Source: Neomegalonema perideroedes DSM 15528
Lineage (GTDB): Bacteria > Pseudomonadota > Alphaproteobacteria > Rhodobacterales > Rhodobacteraceae
Length of the DNA: 64,000 nt
Direction of reading: 5' to 3'
NCBI RefSeq assembly: GCF_000374145.1
Contig: NZ_KB893653.1
Coordinates: forward strand, 9,495 to 73,494
Shown here piece by piece: positions 53,869 to 62,676 of this stretch. Made by a program: the position numbers and the translations under genes. Under the pieces are notes generated by a model. It saw nothing but the letters and a program-made list of their open reading frames with translations. It made no database searches and was not told the origin of the DNA. Positions within the stretch are counted from its first letter, which is position 1, and each line of letters begins with the position of its first letter.

Positions 53869-54695
53869 AGAACCACCCCGCAGAGGATCGTCAGCGCCGC
53901 GACGAGGCGCGCCCGCGTCGGAGGCTCGCGCAGGATCGCCGCCGAGATCAACGCCGCGAAGAGGACGCTCGTCTCGCGCAGAGCCGCCACCAGCGCGATG
54001 GGCGAGACCGTCGCCGCCCAGATGGCGATGGAATAGGCCCCCATCGACATGACGCCGCCGACCCATTCGGGCCAACCCGTCCGGGTCAGCCGCCGCCACC
54101 CCTCGGCGCCGCGCAGAATCCGCAAGGCCGCGAACATCGCGACGCCGTCGCAGAAGAAGAGCCAGAGCGCATAGGCCCGAGGATCGCCGCTCGCGCGGGC
54201 GCCCATGCCGTCGAGGATGGTGTAGCCCATGATCCAGACCGCCGTGATCAGCGCCGCCCCCACGGCGCCTTTCTCCGTCTGCACCAGACTCCGCCCGCCC
54301 CGCAGCGACATCAGCGCGATGCCCGCCGCCAGAATCCCCACGCCCGCGAAGGCGAGCGGAGACAAGGGCTCGCCGAGGGCGGCCATGGCGCAGGCCGTCA
54401 GCAGAGGCGCGGCGCCCCGGGCGATGGGATAGACCTGCCCCATGTCGCCCAGCTGATAGGCCCGCGCGAGAAAGAGCTTATAGCCCGTATGGGCCACGAG
54501 CGAACCCGCCAGCCAAGGCCATGCGGCGGGCGAAAGCCCTCCCACGAAGGGCAGAGCCGCCGCCGAGATCGCGCCCGCCGCGACGGTCAGGGCGGCGATG
54601 GAGAAAAAGCGGTCGGCGTTGGTTTTGACGATGGCGTTCCAGCCCGCATGGAGCGCGGCGGCGCAAAGCACCGCCAGAAAAGCCGCCGTGGTCAT
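53853..54695 (-). CDS. EamA/DMT superfamily transporter
   Basis: A 280-residue protein with about ten hydrophobic helices arranged as two EamA repeats: the first begins LHAGWNAIVK and contains GDMGQVYPIARGAAPL, the second contains AVWIMGYTILDG and ends with VALVAALRETSVLFAAL-like and RLVAALTILCGVVL. Such permeases export metabolites or take up small solutes; substrate unknown. ATG 54695. It lies downstream of parC on the same strand with a 99-base gap. Confidence 0.88.
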   Translation of the reverse strand: MTTAAFLAVLCAAALHAGWNAIVKTNADRFFSIAALTVAAGAISAAALPFVGGLSPAAWPWLAGSLVAHTGYKLFLARAYQLGDMGQVYPIARGAAPLLTACAMAALGEPLSPLAFAGVGILAAGIALMSLRGGRSLVQTEKGAVGAALITAVWIMGYTILDGMGARASGDPRAYALWLFFCDGVAMFAALRILRGAEGWRRLTRTGWPEWVGGVMSMGAYSIAIWAATVSPIALVAALRETSVLFAALISAAILREPPTRARLVAALTILCGVVLARLG

Positions 54696-54794
54696 GGATC
54701 GCCCTCATGCGGAGAGGCGCCCCTCCGGCCCTTTCAAGAGCCGGAGCGGACGCCCAGAAGCCCGCCCCCGCGCGCCGGAGCCGCGCCGGAGGCT

Positions 54795-57035
54795 TCAGCC
54801 GAATTTATTGTCTCTGGGGAAGCCGCGCGGGGCGATGCTCCCCGCCGCGCCGCGATTCCCGAGCCAGGCCGCCAAATCCGGCTCATGGCGCCGCCTTCCG
54901 CCGCCTTCGGTCCAGCTCAGGCCCTCGGCGAGGTTCAGCGTGCGGATGTCCGAAAGCTCGGCGCCCTTATAGCGTTGCAGCGTCACGCCCTTGCCGCGGG
55001 TCATCTCCGGGACTTGCTCCAGCGGAAAGACCGTCAGCTTGCGGTTCGTGCCGACCGCCGCCGCGTGATCGCCCTCCACCGCCGCGCAGACCTTCGCCTG
55101 AGCGCCCGCCTCCGGCGTCAGCACCTGACGCCCCGCGCGGGTCTGGGCGAGCATGTTCGCCTCCAGAGCCACGAAGCCGCGCCCGTCCGAAGAGGCGAGC
55201 AGGCGCTTGCCCTCGGGGCGCGGGACGAACAAGGCCACGATCTCGTCCTCGTTCGCCAGATCCGCCATGAGCCGCACCGGCTCGCCGAGGCTGCGCCCGC
55301 CCGGCAGCTTATCCGCCGCGAGGGCGTAAGCCTTGCCGCTGGCCGCGAAGGCGATCAGGGTGTCCGTGGTTTCGGCGTGGAGGCGGAAGGCTTCTTTATC
55401 GCCGTCGCGGTGCTTGGCCTCGAAATCGGCGGCGAGATGGCCTTTCATCGCGCGGATCCAGCCCTTTTCCGAGAGGATCACCGTCACCGGCTCGCGCTCG
55501 ATGAAGGCCTCGATGGGCGGCGCCGCGACTTTCGGCGCCTCGGCGATTTCGGTGCGGCGGGCGCCGCCTTTGGCCGTGGGGCCGAAACGGCGCTTGGTCT
55601 CGCGGATCTCGGCGGCGAGGCGGGCGTTCTGCTTGGCGGGGCTGTCCACGAGGGCGGAAAGCTCCTCATTCTCCTTGAGCAGCGCCGCGCGCTCATTGCG
55701 GAGCTCCATCTCCTCCAGCTTGCGCAGAGAACGCAGGCGCATGTTCAGGATGGCCTCGGCCTGAGTCTCGGTCAGACCGAATTCGGCGACCATCAGCGGC
55801 TTGGGCTCCTCCTCGCCGCGCAGGATCTCGATCAGACGGTCGAGATTCAGATAGGCGATCAGAAAGCCCTCGACCAGCTCCAGCCGCGTCCTCAGCTTGT
55901 TCAGACGATGATTGGAACGCCGGAGCAGCACCTCGCGCCGATGATCGAGGAAGGCTTGCAGCACCTCGTTCAGCGCCATGACGCGAGGCGTGCGGCGGGA
56001 ATCGAGGACGTTCATGTTGAGCGGGAAGCGCGTCTCCAGATCCGTCTGTTTGAAGAGCGCCTCCATGAGGGCCTCCGGCGCGACGGCGCGGGATTTCGGC
56101 TCCAGAACGATGCGGACGTCCTCGGCGGATTCGTCGCGCATATCGGCCAGAAGCGGCGATTTCTTATCCTCGATCAGCGAGGCCAGCCGCTCGATGAGCT
56201 TCTCTTTCTGAATCTGATAAGGGATTTCGGTGACGATGATCCGCCATTGCCCCCGCCCGAGATCCTCGGTGCGCCAGCGCGCCCGCAGACGGAATCCGCC
56301 GCGTCCGGTGCGATAGGCCTCGCGGATGGCGGCGGCGGGCTCGACGAGAACGCCGCCGGTCGGGAAATCCGGCCCCGGAATCAGGGCGATCAAGTCGTCC
56401 AAAGGCGTCTTCGGATTCTTCAGCAGGATCTGAAGCGCGTCGCAGAGCTCGCCCGCGTTATGCGGCGGCACGCTGGCCGCCATGCCCACCGCGATGCCGC
56501 TCGCGCCGTTGGCCAGCAGATTGGGAAAGGCCGCGGGCATGACCTCCGGCTCGCTTTCGGAGCCGTCATAGGTCGGGCGCATGTCGGCGCCGTCCTCTTC
56601 GAGCCCCTCCATGAGCGCCGCGCCGACCTCGGTCAGACGGGCTTCGGTGTAGCGCTGGGCGGCGGCGCTGTCGCCGTCGATATTGCCGAAATTGCCTTGG
56701 CCGTCGACCAGCGGATAGCGCGTGGAGAAATCCTGCGCGAGCCGCACCATGGCGTCATAAACCGAGGCCTCGCCGTGAGGGTGGTATTTGCCGATCACGT
56801 CGCCGACCACGCGGGCCGATTTCTTATAACCCAGCGAAGGATCGAGCTTCAACTGACGCATGGCGTAGAGAACGCGCCGATGCACCGGCTTGAGCCCGTC
56901 GCGCACGTCCGGCAGCGCGCGATGGGTGATGGTCGAAATGGCGTAGGCCAGATAGCGCGACCCAAGGGCTCGGGTCAGCGGCTCGTCGAAGATGCGGCCT
57001 TCGTCGGCGGACGAGGAGTCGGAAGATTGGGTCAT
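54795..57035 (-). CDS. parC: DNA topoisomerase IV subunit A
   Basis: A 746-residue type IIA topoisomerase subunit that decatenates chromosomes with ParE. Winged-helix/active site with Tyr129 ([11 protein letters not shown]), [10 protein letters not shown] in the quinolone-determining region, [14 protein letters not shown], the coiled-coil gate (about 330-470) and a C-terminal beta-pinwheel with degenerate blades. It is assigned to ParC rather than GyrA because the GyrA box (QRRGGKG type) is absent and the C-terminal domain is short. The residue matching E. coli Ser80 is Ala90. Confidence 0.95.
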   Translation of the reverse strand: MTQSSDSSSADEGRIFDEPLTRALGSRYLAYAISTITHRALPDVRDGLKPVHRRVLYAMRQLKLDPSLGYKKSARVVGDVIGKYHPHGEASVYDAMVRLAQDFSTRYPLVDGQGNFGNIDGDSAAAQRYTEARLTEVGAALMEGLEEDGADMRPTYDGSESEPEVMPAAFPNLLANGASGIAVGMAASVPPHNAGELCDALQILLKNPKTPLDDLIALIPGPDFPTGGVLVEPAAAIREAYRTGRGGFRLRARWRTEDLGRGQWRIIVTEIPYQIQKEKLIERLASLIEDKKSPLLADMRDESAEDVRIVLEPKSRAVAPEALMEALFKQTDLETRFPLNMNVLDSRRTPRVMALNEVLQAFLDHRREVLLRRSNHRLNKLRTRLELVEGFLIAYLNLDRLIEILRGEEEPKPLMVAEFGLTETQAEAILNMRLRSLRKLEEMELRNERAALLKENEELSALVDSPAKQNARLAAEIRETKRRFGPTAKGGARRTEIAEAPKVAAPPIEAFIEREPVTVILSEKGWIRAMKGHLAADFEAKHRDGDKEAFRLHAETTDTLIAFAASGKAYALAADKLPGGRSLGEPVRLMADLANEDEIVALFVPRPEGKRLLASSDGRGFVALEANMLAQTRAGRQVLTPEAGAQAKVCAAVEGDHAAAVGTNRKLTVFPLEQVPEMTRGKGVTLQRYKGAELSDIRTLNLAEGLSWTEGGGRRRHEPDLAAWLGNRGAAGSIAPRGFPRDNKFG

Positions 57036-57094
57036 GAAGCCTTCCTAGCCGGAGGCGCGGCGGCGCGCAAGAGACAAGAACGTAAAAAGAACTA

Positions 57095-58114
57095 TCAGCG
57101 TTTCAGCCAGAAAGGCGCCGTCAGCGACAAGGCGAGAATCCGGGCGATGTGATGCGACCCGACGTAAGCCGCCTCGAAGCCCATGGTCAGGCCGATCACC
57201 GCCATGGCCTCGGCGCCGCCCGGCGCGAAGGCGAGGGCCGCCTGCGCGAAGGGCACGCCCGAAGCCCATGAAGCCAAAGCCGCCCCGATTCCGCCGACCG
57301 CCAGCAGCAGGACCACCAGAGCCGCCGCCGCTCCGAAGGCCGCGCGCAGCTCCGCCCGCGTCACGCCGAGGAAGCGCGCTCCGATCAGCGCCCCGACCAC
57401 CACATAGGCGGGCGCGGCGAACCAGACCGAGGGCCGCCCATGGACCACGCCCGTCAGATGCAGCGTCATGCTGGCCAGAAGGCCGCCGATCACATAGCCC
57501 GCAGGCGTCTTGATCCGGGTCAGCAGCCAGCCGCAGAGCCCGCCCGCGGCGAAGACCAGCGCCAGTTCGAAGGGATCTCTGAGAATCTCCGGCGCGGGCA
57601 AAGCCGCAGGCGGCGGCAAAGCGGCGTCGAGCGCGACGGGCAGAAAGGCCACCAGCACGATCAGCCGCAGAGTCTGGAGCAAAGCCACCCGCCCGACGTC
57701 GCATCCGGGCGTCGAGAGGGCCGTGGCCATCACCGCCGAGAGCGCTCCCGGCGCCGAGGCCAAACGCGCCGTATTGGCGTCATAGCCGAAGCCTTGGCGC
57801 AAAAGCCGCGCGCCCAAGACCATCATGGCGACCACCGCCGCCGCCAGAATGACGAAGCTCGCGGGCCAGCGCGCGGCCTCCTGAAGCGTCCCCTCGTCCA
57901 CGCTGGAGCCGAGCATCACGCCGAGAGTCAGAAAAGCCGCGTCGCGCAGCCCATTGGGCGGATTGGGATCATGCCCGAGGCCCGCCAGAACCAACGAGGC
58001 CGCCGTCGCGCCGAGCAGCCAGCCCGCCGGAAGCCCCAAGGACTCCGCCAGAGCGCCCCCCGCCAAAGCCGCGGCCAGCAAAGCCGCCAAACGCATGAGC
58101 GCCCGCGCCGTCAT
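57095..58114 (-). CDS. AbrB family membrane protein (often called ammonia monooxygenase-like)
   Basis: A 339-residue protein with about ten hydrophobic segments in two similar halves, each with a GWLLGA/GYVIGG-type motif (LPAGWLLGATAAS and TPAGYVIGGLLAS), plus SAPGALSAVM and FAPGGAEAM. This is the COG3180 transporter-like family; the label AbrB or ammonia monooxygenase is historical and no catalytic residues are present. Substrate unknown. It lies 59 bases upstream of the parC start on the same strand. Confidence 0.87.
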   Translation of the reverse strand: MTARALMRLAALLAAALAGGALAESLGLPAGWLLGATAASLVLAGLGHDPNPPNGLRDAAFLTLGVMLGSSVDEGTLQEAARWPASFVILAAAVVAMMVLGARLLRQGFGYDANTARLASAPGALSAVMATALSTPGCDVGRVALLQTLRLIVLVAFLPVALDAALPPPAALPAPEILRDPFELALVFAAGGLCGWLLTRIKTPAGYVIGGLLASMTLHLTGVVHGRPSVWFAAPAYVVVGALIGARFLGVTRAELRAAFGAAAALVVLLLAVGGIGAALASWASGVPFAQAALAFAPGGAEAMAVIGLTMGFEAAYVGSHHIARILALSLTAPFWLKR

Positions 58115-58290
58115 GACTTCATCTCCTTCGCGCGGCTTGTCCCGCCCGCCTCAGGCGGCCTTCATGCGCCCGCGAAGCCCCCCGCGTCTAGGGGGAGAGG
58201 CCGCTTTGCGCAGGCCCGCCCTTGCGGTCCCGGCGCCGAGAGGCCAAAAGGCCCCGGTCCCTTTCCGCCCGATCCGCTTTCGGAGGCCCC

Positions 58291-59046
58291 ATGCCGCGCT
58301 TCAAACTCATCGTGGAATATTCCGGCGCGCCCTTCGCGGGCTGGCAGCGTCAGGCGAACGCCCCGAGCGTGCAGCAGACTCTCGAGGAGGCCCTCCGCAA
58401 GCTGGAGCCCGAAGCGCCCCCGGTCATCGCCGCCGGACGCACCGACACGGGCGTCCACGCCATGGGGCAGGCGGTCCATTGCGATCTTGAAAAGGACTGG
58501 GATCCCTTCCGCCTGACCGAAGCTCTGAACAATCATCTCCGGCATGATCCCGTGGCGATTCTGGCGGCGCGGGTCGTGGATTTCGGCTTCAACGCCCGGT
58601 TTTCGGCTCTGGAGCGGCTTTACCGCTATAAGATCGTGAACCGCCGCGCGCCTCTGACCTTCGCCAAGGGGCTGGCCTGGCGGGTGAAGGCGCCCTTCGA
58701 CCTCGCGGCCATGGCGGAGGGCGCGGCCCATCTGCTCGGACGCCATGACTTCACCACCTTCCGCTCCTCGCAATGTCAGGCGGATTCGCCTTTGCGGACG
58801 CTCGACGAATTCGCGGTGCGTGCGACGCCCGAAGGCTGCGAGATCACCGCCCGCGCCCGCAGCTTCCTGCATCATCAGGTGCGCTCGATGGTGGGGAGTC
58901 TGGCGCTGGTCGGCTCGGGGCGCTGGGCGCCTGCCGAGATGCGCCGCATCCTCGAAGCCCGCGACCGCGCCGCCTGCGGGCCTCTCGCGCCCTCCGAGGG
59001 GCTTTATCTGGAGGCCGTGCGCTATCCGCCTCCTTGGGCGGACTAA
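58291..59046 (+). CDS. truA: tRNA pseudouridine(38-40) synthase TruA
   Basis: A 251-residue enzyme that modifies uridines at positions 38-40 of tRNA anticodon stems. It starts [11 protein letters not shown] and has the catalytic Asp52 in [17 protein letters not shown]-type LYRYKIVN, and [11 protein letters not shown] near the C-terminus. ATG 58291 with CGGAGG ahead is chosen; the frame is open upstream but lacks family similarity. Length fits TruA. Confidence 0.96.
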   Translation: MPRFKLIVEYSGAPFAGWQRQANAPSVQQTLEEALRKLEPEAPPVIAAGRTDTGVHAMGQAVHCDLEKDWDPFRLTEALNNHLRHDPVAILAARVVDFGFNARFSALERLYRYKIVNRRAPLTFAKGLAWRVKAPFDLAAMAEGAAHLLGRHDFTTFRSSQCQADSPLRTLDEFAVRATPEGCEITARARSFLHHQVRSMVGSLALVGSGRWAPAEMRRILEARDRAACGPLAPSEGLYLEAVRYPPPWAD

Positions 59047-59080
59047 AGCGTTTTCCAGCGAAGCCGCGACCAATTCAAAA

Positions 59081-59125
59081 CTGAGAGCGTTTGAAGGACC
59101 CCGCCTGATCTGAAAGCGCTCTCAG
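59081..59125. repeat. Intergenic inverted repeat after truA
   Basis: CTGAGAGCGTTT (59081-59092) pairs with its inverted copy at 59113-59125 with a single-base bulge; the loop is 20 bases. Just upstream, TAAAGCGTTTTCCAGCGAAG (59044-59063) resembles widely repeated intergenic elements of alphaproteobacterial genomes. It may also act as truA terminator, though no T-tract follows. Confidence 0.6.
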
Positions 59126-59270
59126 CCGGCCGACCGTCCCCTTTTGGGGCGGATATTTCCGGAAAACCTCTGGAAACCATGATTTTTGGAACAAATCCGC
59201 GTTCAAACCTTGAGCCTAAGCCTCAATTCCTGAGGATTCCGCGCGCAAATCCCGTCATGGCGCGGTCCTT

Positions 59271-59318
59271 GCTCTCCGAAGGTGAAGATTTCAACCTTCA
59301 CCCGCCGGCTCGGAGAGC
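59271..59318 (+). promoter_or_regulatory. Nested hairpin that hides the ribosome-binding site of the TbpB-like gene
   Basis: Outer stem: GCTCTCCGA (59271-59279) pairs perfectly with TCGGAGAGC (59310-59318). Inner stem: GGTGAAG (59281-59287) pairs with CTTCACC (59296-59302). The GGAGAG ribosome-binding site (59312-59317) is entirely inside the outer stem and the ATG is at 59322. This arrangement fits translational control by temperature, a ligand or a protein. Confidence 0.7.
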
Positions 59319-59321
59319 GAT

Positions 59322-60239
59322 ATGGGACAATCCGCCTTCCTGCGAATCCTCGCCGCGCTTGCGGCCCCGACCCTTCTGGCGGCCTGCGGCGGCGGTGGAG
59401 GCGGAGGGTCCGGCGCCTCCTCCTTCGCCTCGACTCCCGCCATTTTCTCGGCGGCGCCGGGCAAGGTCGTCGCGCAGGGCTTCGGCCGAGATTTCGCCGT
59501 TCAGGACGACGAGACGGCGAAAATCGCCCGGATGTCGGATTTCTCCGCCGTCTCCGCCGTCGAGCTGAGCCTCACGCGCAATGCGGCGGGCGCGGTCTCG
59601 GAGATCGCTCTGACGACCCCGCATCTCTCCACCGCCTGGAGCAAGGACGACAAGCAGCTCTCCGTGGACGACGGCCTGCTCGTCGGCTACCAGAGCAAGG
59701 CGGGCCGCACGCTGGCCGCCGTGATCGCCGCGCCGGATCAGGCGGGCTTCGAGCATCAGACCTTCGGCTTCTGGTATGACGTGGACGCCTCCTCCGGTCT
59801 GAACCGCTTCGGCGCGGTCAGCGTCGGGCAGGAGACCGCCGCCGCCGATCTGCCGAAATCCGGCAAGGCGACCTTCCTCGGCGAGGCCGTGGGCATGCGC
59901 GTCGTCGGAGGCGATTCCCCCGATTTCCAAATCCTGCGCGCCAAAGCCCGGCTTGAGGCGGATTTCGCCGGCCGCACCGCCAGCTTCCGCACCACGGAAA
60001 GCTCGGTCGGCCGCGACGCGGCGGGCGCAACGATCTTCGACGAATCCCTGAATATGAGCGGCGCCCTGAGCGCGGCGGCGGACGGCCGCCTCTCGGGCCG
60101 GGTCGAGACGACGGGCGGTCTGGCCGGAAGCCTCGACGCGCGATTCTACGGCCCCGGCGCGACGGAGGTCGGCGGAATCTTCTCGCTGAACGGGGGTTCG
60201 GAAAGCCTCTCAGGCGGCTTCGGCGCGCGCAGGGAGTGA
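59322..60239 (+). CDS. Surface lipoprotein, TbpB-like beta-barrel
   Basis: A 305-residue lipoprotein. Lipobox LAAC with Cys22 is followed by a Gly-rich tether (GGGGGGGS). The C-terminal half has the TbpB-like barrel pattern SGKATFLGEAVG, ADFAGRTASF and DARFYGPGATEVGG ending SGGFGARRE. Family members bind transferrin, hemoglobin or other iron/heme sources in pathogens; environmental relatives have unknown ligands. No TonB receptor or Slam gene is adjacent. The ribosome-binding site lies in a hairpin (59271-59318), suggesting regulated translation. Confidence 0.85.
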   Translation: MGQSAFLRILAALAAPTLLAACGGGGGGGSGASSFASTPAIFSAAPGKVVAQGFGRDFAVQDDETAKIARMSDFSAVSAVELSLTRNAAGAVSEIALTTPHLSTAWSKDDKQLSVDDGLLVGYQSKAGRTLAAVIAAPDQAGFEHQTFGFWYDVDASSGLNRFGAVSVGQETAAADLPKSGKATFLGEAVGMRVVGGDSPDFQILRAKARLEADFAGRTASFRTTESSVGRDAAGATIFDESLNMSGALSAAADGRLSGRVETTGGLAGSLDARFYGPGATEVGGIFSLNGGSESLSGGFGARRE

Positions 60240-60258
60240 GCCCCCCGCAAAGGGCGGC

Positions 60259-60732
60259 TCACTCGGAGGGCCGCCCGAAGAAGCCCGGCGCCATGAAGTC
60301 CAGCGGCGTGGAGGCGTAGCGCGCGCGCCAGGGAATATCTGTGACGACGCAGGAGGCCGGACGGCTGGCGAAGCCCGCATCCGCGCCGTGATCGGCGAGG
60401 AAGCTCAGATCCAGCAGCATCCAGGAGCCGCCGATCCCCACCCGCGCGCCGCGCAGCAGATTCCCCACATAGGCGTCGATTCCCAGCTCCGGCCCGTCCG
60501 GCCCCGGAACCGTGGCGTAGGCGCCGCAGAAAGAGACCTTGCCGCCGTCCTCCCGCGCCCGCAGCGCGAGCGTGGTGACCGAGCCGCCCTTCCATTCCCC
60601 CGGATAAAGCGCGTAGCCCGGCCCGAGGCTCTCGCCGGAGGTCGGGCGCGACGTGGCGCAGCCCGCCAGCAGAACGCTCCCGAGCAAGCCGCAGGCGAAA
60701 ATCCTCGTCGAGACGCTCCGGGCGGAGATCAT
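60259..60732 (-). CDS. Small lipoprotein encoded after olsA
   Basis: A 157-residue putative lipoprotein of no recognised family. The N-terminus has a lipobox LAGC (Cys25) after a hydrophobic stretch. ATG 60732 overlaps the stop of the acyltransferase gene (ATGA) and GGAG lies nine bases upstream; an upstream in-frame ATG at 60762 would disrupt the signal peptide. The body contains YPGEWKGGS and ends FMAPGFFGRPSE; three further cysteines are present. Being third in the olsB-olsA unit, it may act at the envelope, but nothing in its sequence proves that. Confidence 0.7.
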   Translation of the reverse strand: MISARSVSTRIFACGLLGSVLLAGCATSRPTSGESLGPGYALYPGEWKGGSVTTLALRAREDGGKVSFCGAYATVPGPDGPELGIDAYVGNLLRGARVGIGGSWMLLDLSFLADHGADAGFASRPASCVVTDIPWRARYASTPLDFMAPGFFGRPSE

Positions 60733-61556
60733 AGGGCGGCGCTCCTCACCTGCGCCTCGCAAAAGGCGGCCATGCGTTTGCGATCCGGGATCTCGGTCGG
60801 GTCGACGGGGGAATGGAAGGTCACGGTCAGCCTCCCCCCCTTCGAGCGCGCCAGCACGGCGCCGGCCGAGTCTCCAAAACTCAGATCGTCATAATAGCCG
60901 TAAAACCGCCGGGGCAAATGCGCAGGCGGGGTATATTTCAGCGAAACCGGCTGAGCCTTGGCGCCGGTGGCCTGAAAGATCGCGAAGAGCGTGGTTTTGA
61001 AGGGCAGCACGACGAGTCCGTCGCTGCTGGTGCCCTCGGGGAAGAAGCAGAGCAGATCCCCCTCGCGGATCCGCTTGACGAGCCGGGCCTCATGCTCGCG
61101 GGCCTGAGCCGGGCGGCGGTCGATGAATTCGGCGTCGGCGATGCGCGCGATGAAGCCCACCACCGGCCAATGCGCCACCTCGGATTTCGAGACGAAATGC
61201 GCGGGCGCCGCCGCCGCCAGAGCCAGAATGTCGATCCATGAGACGTGGTTCGCCACCAGAGCCCCCGGCTCCTTCATGGGCGCGCCGCGAATCTCCAGCT
61301 TCACGCCGAGGATCCAGACGAGGATGCGCCCCCAGATCCCCGCCATCCAGCGATCCGGCTGACGCCCCGGCCAAAGCCGCGCCAGCAGATAGACCGGCAC
61401 CAGAATCGCCGTGACGGCCAGAATCAGCGCCCCCCGCCGCACCGCCCGCAGCTTCTCGCGCAGCGTCGGCGGCGGCAGAGGATCGGGCGGCGCGAAACGC
61501 CGCTTGAACGGCTCCGGCGCAGGCGGAGCGGGAGTCGCGGAAGGCGTTTGGGTCAT
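60729..61556 (-). CDS. olsA: Lysophospholipid acyltransferase (PlsC family), OlsA-type
   Basis: A 275-residue membrane-associated acyltransferase. After a Pro-rich N-terminus there is a membrane helix (about 41-60), then the catalytic NHVSWID with the HX4D motif (His104, Asp109) and the FPEGT motif at 172-176. Because it overlaps olsB by ATGA, the likely substrate is lyso-ornithine lipid, giving ornithine lipid; a general phosphatidic acid synthase role cannot be excluded. It is followed by a coupled lipoprotein gene. Confidence 0.85.
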   Translation of the reverse strand: MTQTPSATPAPPAPEPFKRRFAPPDPLPPPTLREKLRAVRRGALILAVTAILVPVYLLARLWPGRQPDRWMAGIWGRILVWILGVKLEIRGAPMKEPGALVANHVSWIDILALAAAAPAHFVSKSEVAHWPVVGFIARIADAEFIDRRPAQAREHEARLVKRIREGDLLCFFPEGTSSDGLVVLPFKTTLFAIFQATGAKAQPVSLKYTPPAHLPRRFYGYYDDLSFGDSAGAVLARSKGGRLTVTFHSPVDPTEIPDRKRMAAFCEAQVRSAAL

Positions 61557-62356
61557 CCCAGCAGCCGGTCCAGATGCTCCGGGCTCTGGCGGGAGTAGAA
61601 ATTCCGGTAGCGATTGGCGATCTGGCTGGTCTCCACGACGAAGCAGACGTCCACCGTGTTGAAGGCGTGGTCCACATAAGCGCCGTCGCCGACCAGCCCG
61701 CCCGCCCGCAGATAGCCCTTGATGAGCGTCGGCATGGCCTTCACCGCCGCGACGGGGTCCACTTGGTCGGGCGGCAGAATGTCCATGGCGACGTAATGGC
61801 GCGCCCAGGACCGCGGACGCAGATCCGGCGGCGCCAATTTGCGCTGATGCAGATAGCTCAGCGGCTCGGCGATGGCCTGAGGATCCGAGCCGTGGAAGCT
61901 CGCGCAGCCCGCCAAAAGCCCGATGTCGTGCATGTCGATGTATTGCGCCAGCCCCATCCAGAGCAGCTGCATCGCCGAGCCCCCGCGATAGGGCTTGGCC
62001 ACGCAGGAGCGCCCCATCTCCAGCACTTCGCGGGGATAGGAATCAAGCGGGCTGAGGTCGAATTCATTGGCCGAGTAGAATCCCGGCCCCTTGCGCGCCA
62101 CGGAGCCCCGCAGCAGACGATAAACGCCCACCACCTTGTCCAAGGGGTCTTCATGGACCGCTTCTTCGTCGATGAGGATGAGATGCTCGCAGAAGGGGTC
62201 GAAGGAATCGGCCTCCAAGCGCGCGGCGTGATTCTCCGCCGAGGTCTCCGCGCCCAGCTCTTCGACGAAGACGGCGTAGCGCAGGCGCTGCGCCGAGCGC
62301 AGATCCTCTTCGCTGTCCGCGAGCCGCAACAGAAACCGGCCGACCTTGATTCGCAT
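61553..62356 (-). CDS. olsB: L-ornithine N-alpha-acyltransferase (OlsB)
   Basis: A 267-residue GNAT-related enzyme that attaches a 3-hydroxy fatty acyl group from acyl-ACP to ornithine, the first step of ornithine-lipid synthesis. Matches to the family include LRYAVFVEELGA, ADSFDPFCEHLIL and MGRSCVAKPYRGG, and YVDHAFNTVDVCFVV near the end. ATG 62356 (MRIKVGRF) is chosen because GGAGG stands four bases ahead; ATG 62371 would add five residues. Its stop overlaps the olsA start. In rhizobia this pathway is induced by phosphate starvation. Confidence 0.92.
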   Translation of the reverse strand: MRIKVGRFLLRLADSEEDLRSAQRLRYAVFVEELGAETSAENHAARLEADSFDPFCEHLILIDEEAVHEDPLDKVVGVYRLLRGSVARKGPGFYSANEFDLSPLDSYPREVLEMGRSCVAKPYRGGSAMQLLWMGLAQYIDMHDIGLLAGCASFHGSDPQAIAEPLSYLHQRKLAPPDLRPRSWARHYVAMDILPPDQVDPVAAVKAMPTLIKGYLRAGGLVGDGAYVDHAFNTVDVCFVVETSQIANRYRNFYSRQSPEHLDRLLG

Positions 62357-62386
62357 GCGTCCTCCGTCCAAGGATCAGGCGCGGGG

Positions 62387-62415
62387 ACTGTAGAGCCCCC
62401 GAACAGGAAGCGCAA
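62387..62415 (-). promoter_or_regulatory. Candidate promoter of the olsB operon
   Basis: Minus-strand TTGCGC (62410-62415), a 17-base spacer and TACAGT (62387-62392). The leader would be about 25-30 bases. No clear PhoB box was found. Confidence 0.5.
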
Positions 62416-62601
62416 CGCGGCAAGGAAGTCTTGAGGATTCGCAAAGGGCGTGGCCCGGAAGCGGGAGGCGGCCCGATCCCTCCTCGGAAATCCGCCTGAA
62501 GCGCGGCGCAAAAGACGCTGAGCGACGAACCGCCCCAAGTTGACGCAAAATCTTCTGGACGACGGCGAAAGCTCCGCGCTATAAGCCCGCCACGGCGCTG
62601 A

Positions 62602-62676
62602 TCGGGAGTAGCTCAGCGGTAGAGCAGGCGGCTGTTAACCGCCTGGCCGGGGGTTCGAATCCCTCCTCCCGAGCCA
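62602..62676 (+). tRNA. tRNA-Asn (anticodon GTT)
   Basis: A 75-base cloverleaf with encoded CCA. The acceptor stem TCGGGAG pairs with CTCCCGA (62666-62672), D-arm GCTCAGCGGTAGAGC, anticodon stem GGCGG/CCGCC around loop CTGTTAA (anticodon GTT at 62634-62636), and T-arm with TTCGAAT. Discriminator base G. A short T run follows. Confidence 0.97.

Noticed and set aside
54489-57152. 887-codon plus-strand open frame across parC
   Set aside because: Antisense shadow of parC, whose active-site motifs are complete on the minus strand.
57095-58114. Ammonia monooxygenase or DNA-binding AbrB function
   Set aside because: The protein is a polytopic membrane protein of the COG3180 family without catalytic or DNA-binding motifs; the names are historical.
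62357-62600. PhoB box controlling olsB
   Set aside because: No pair of CTGTCAT-like direct repeats with proper spacing was found.
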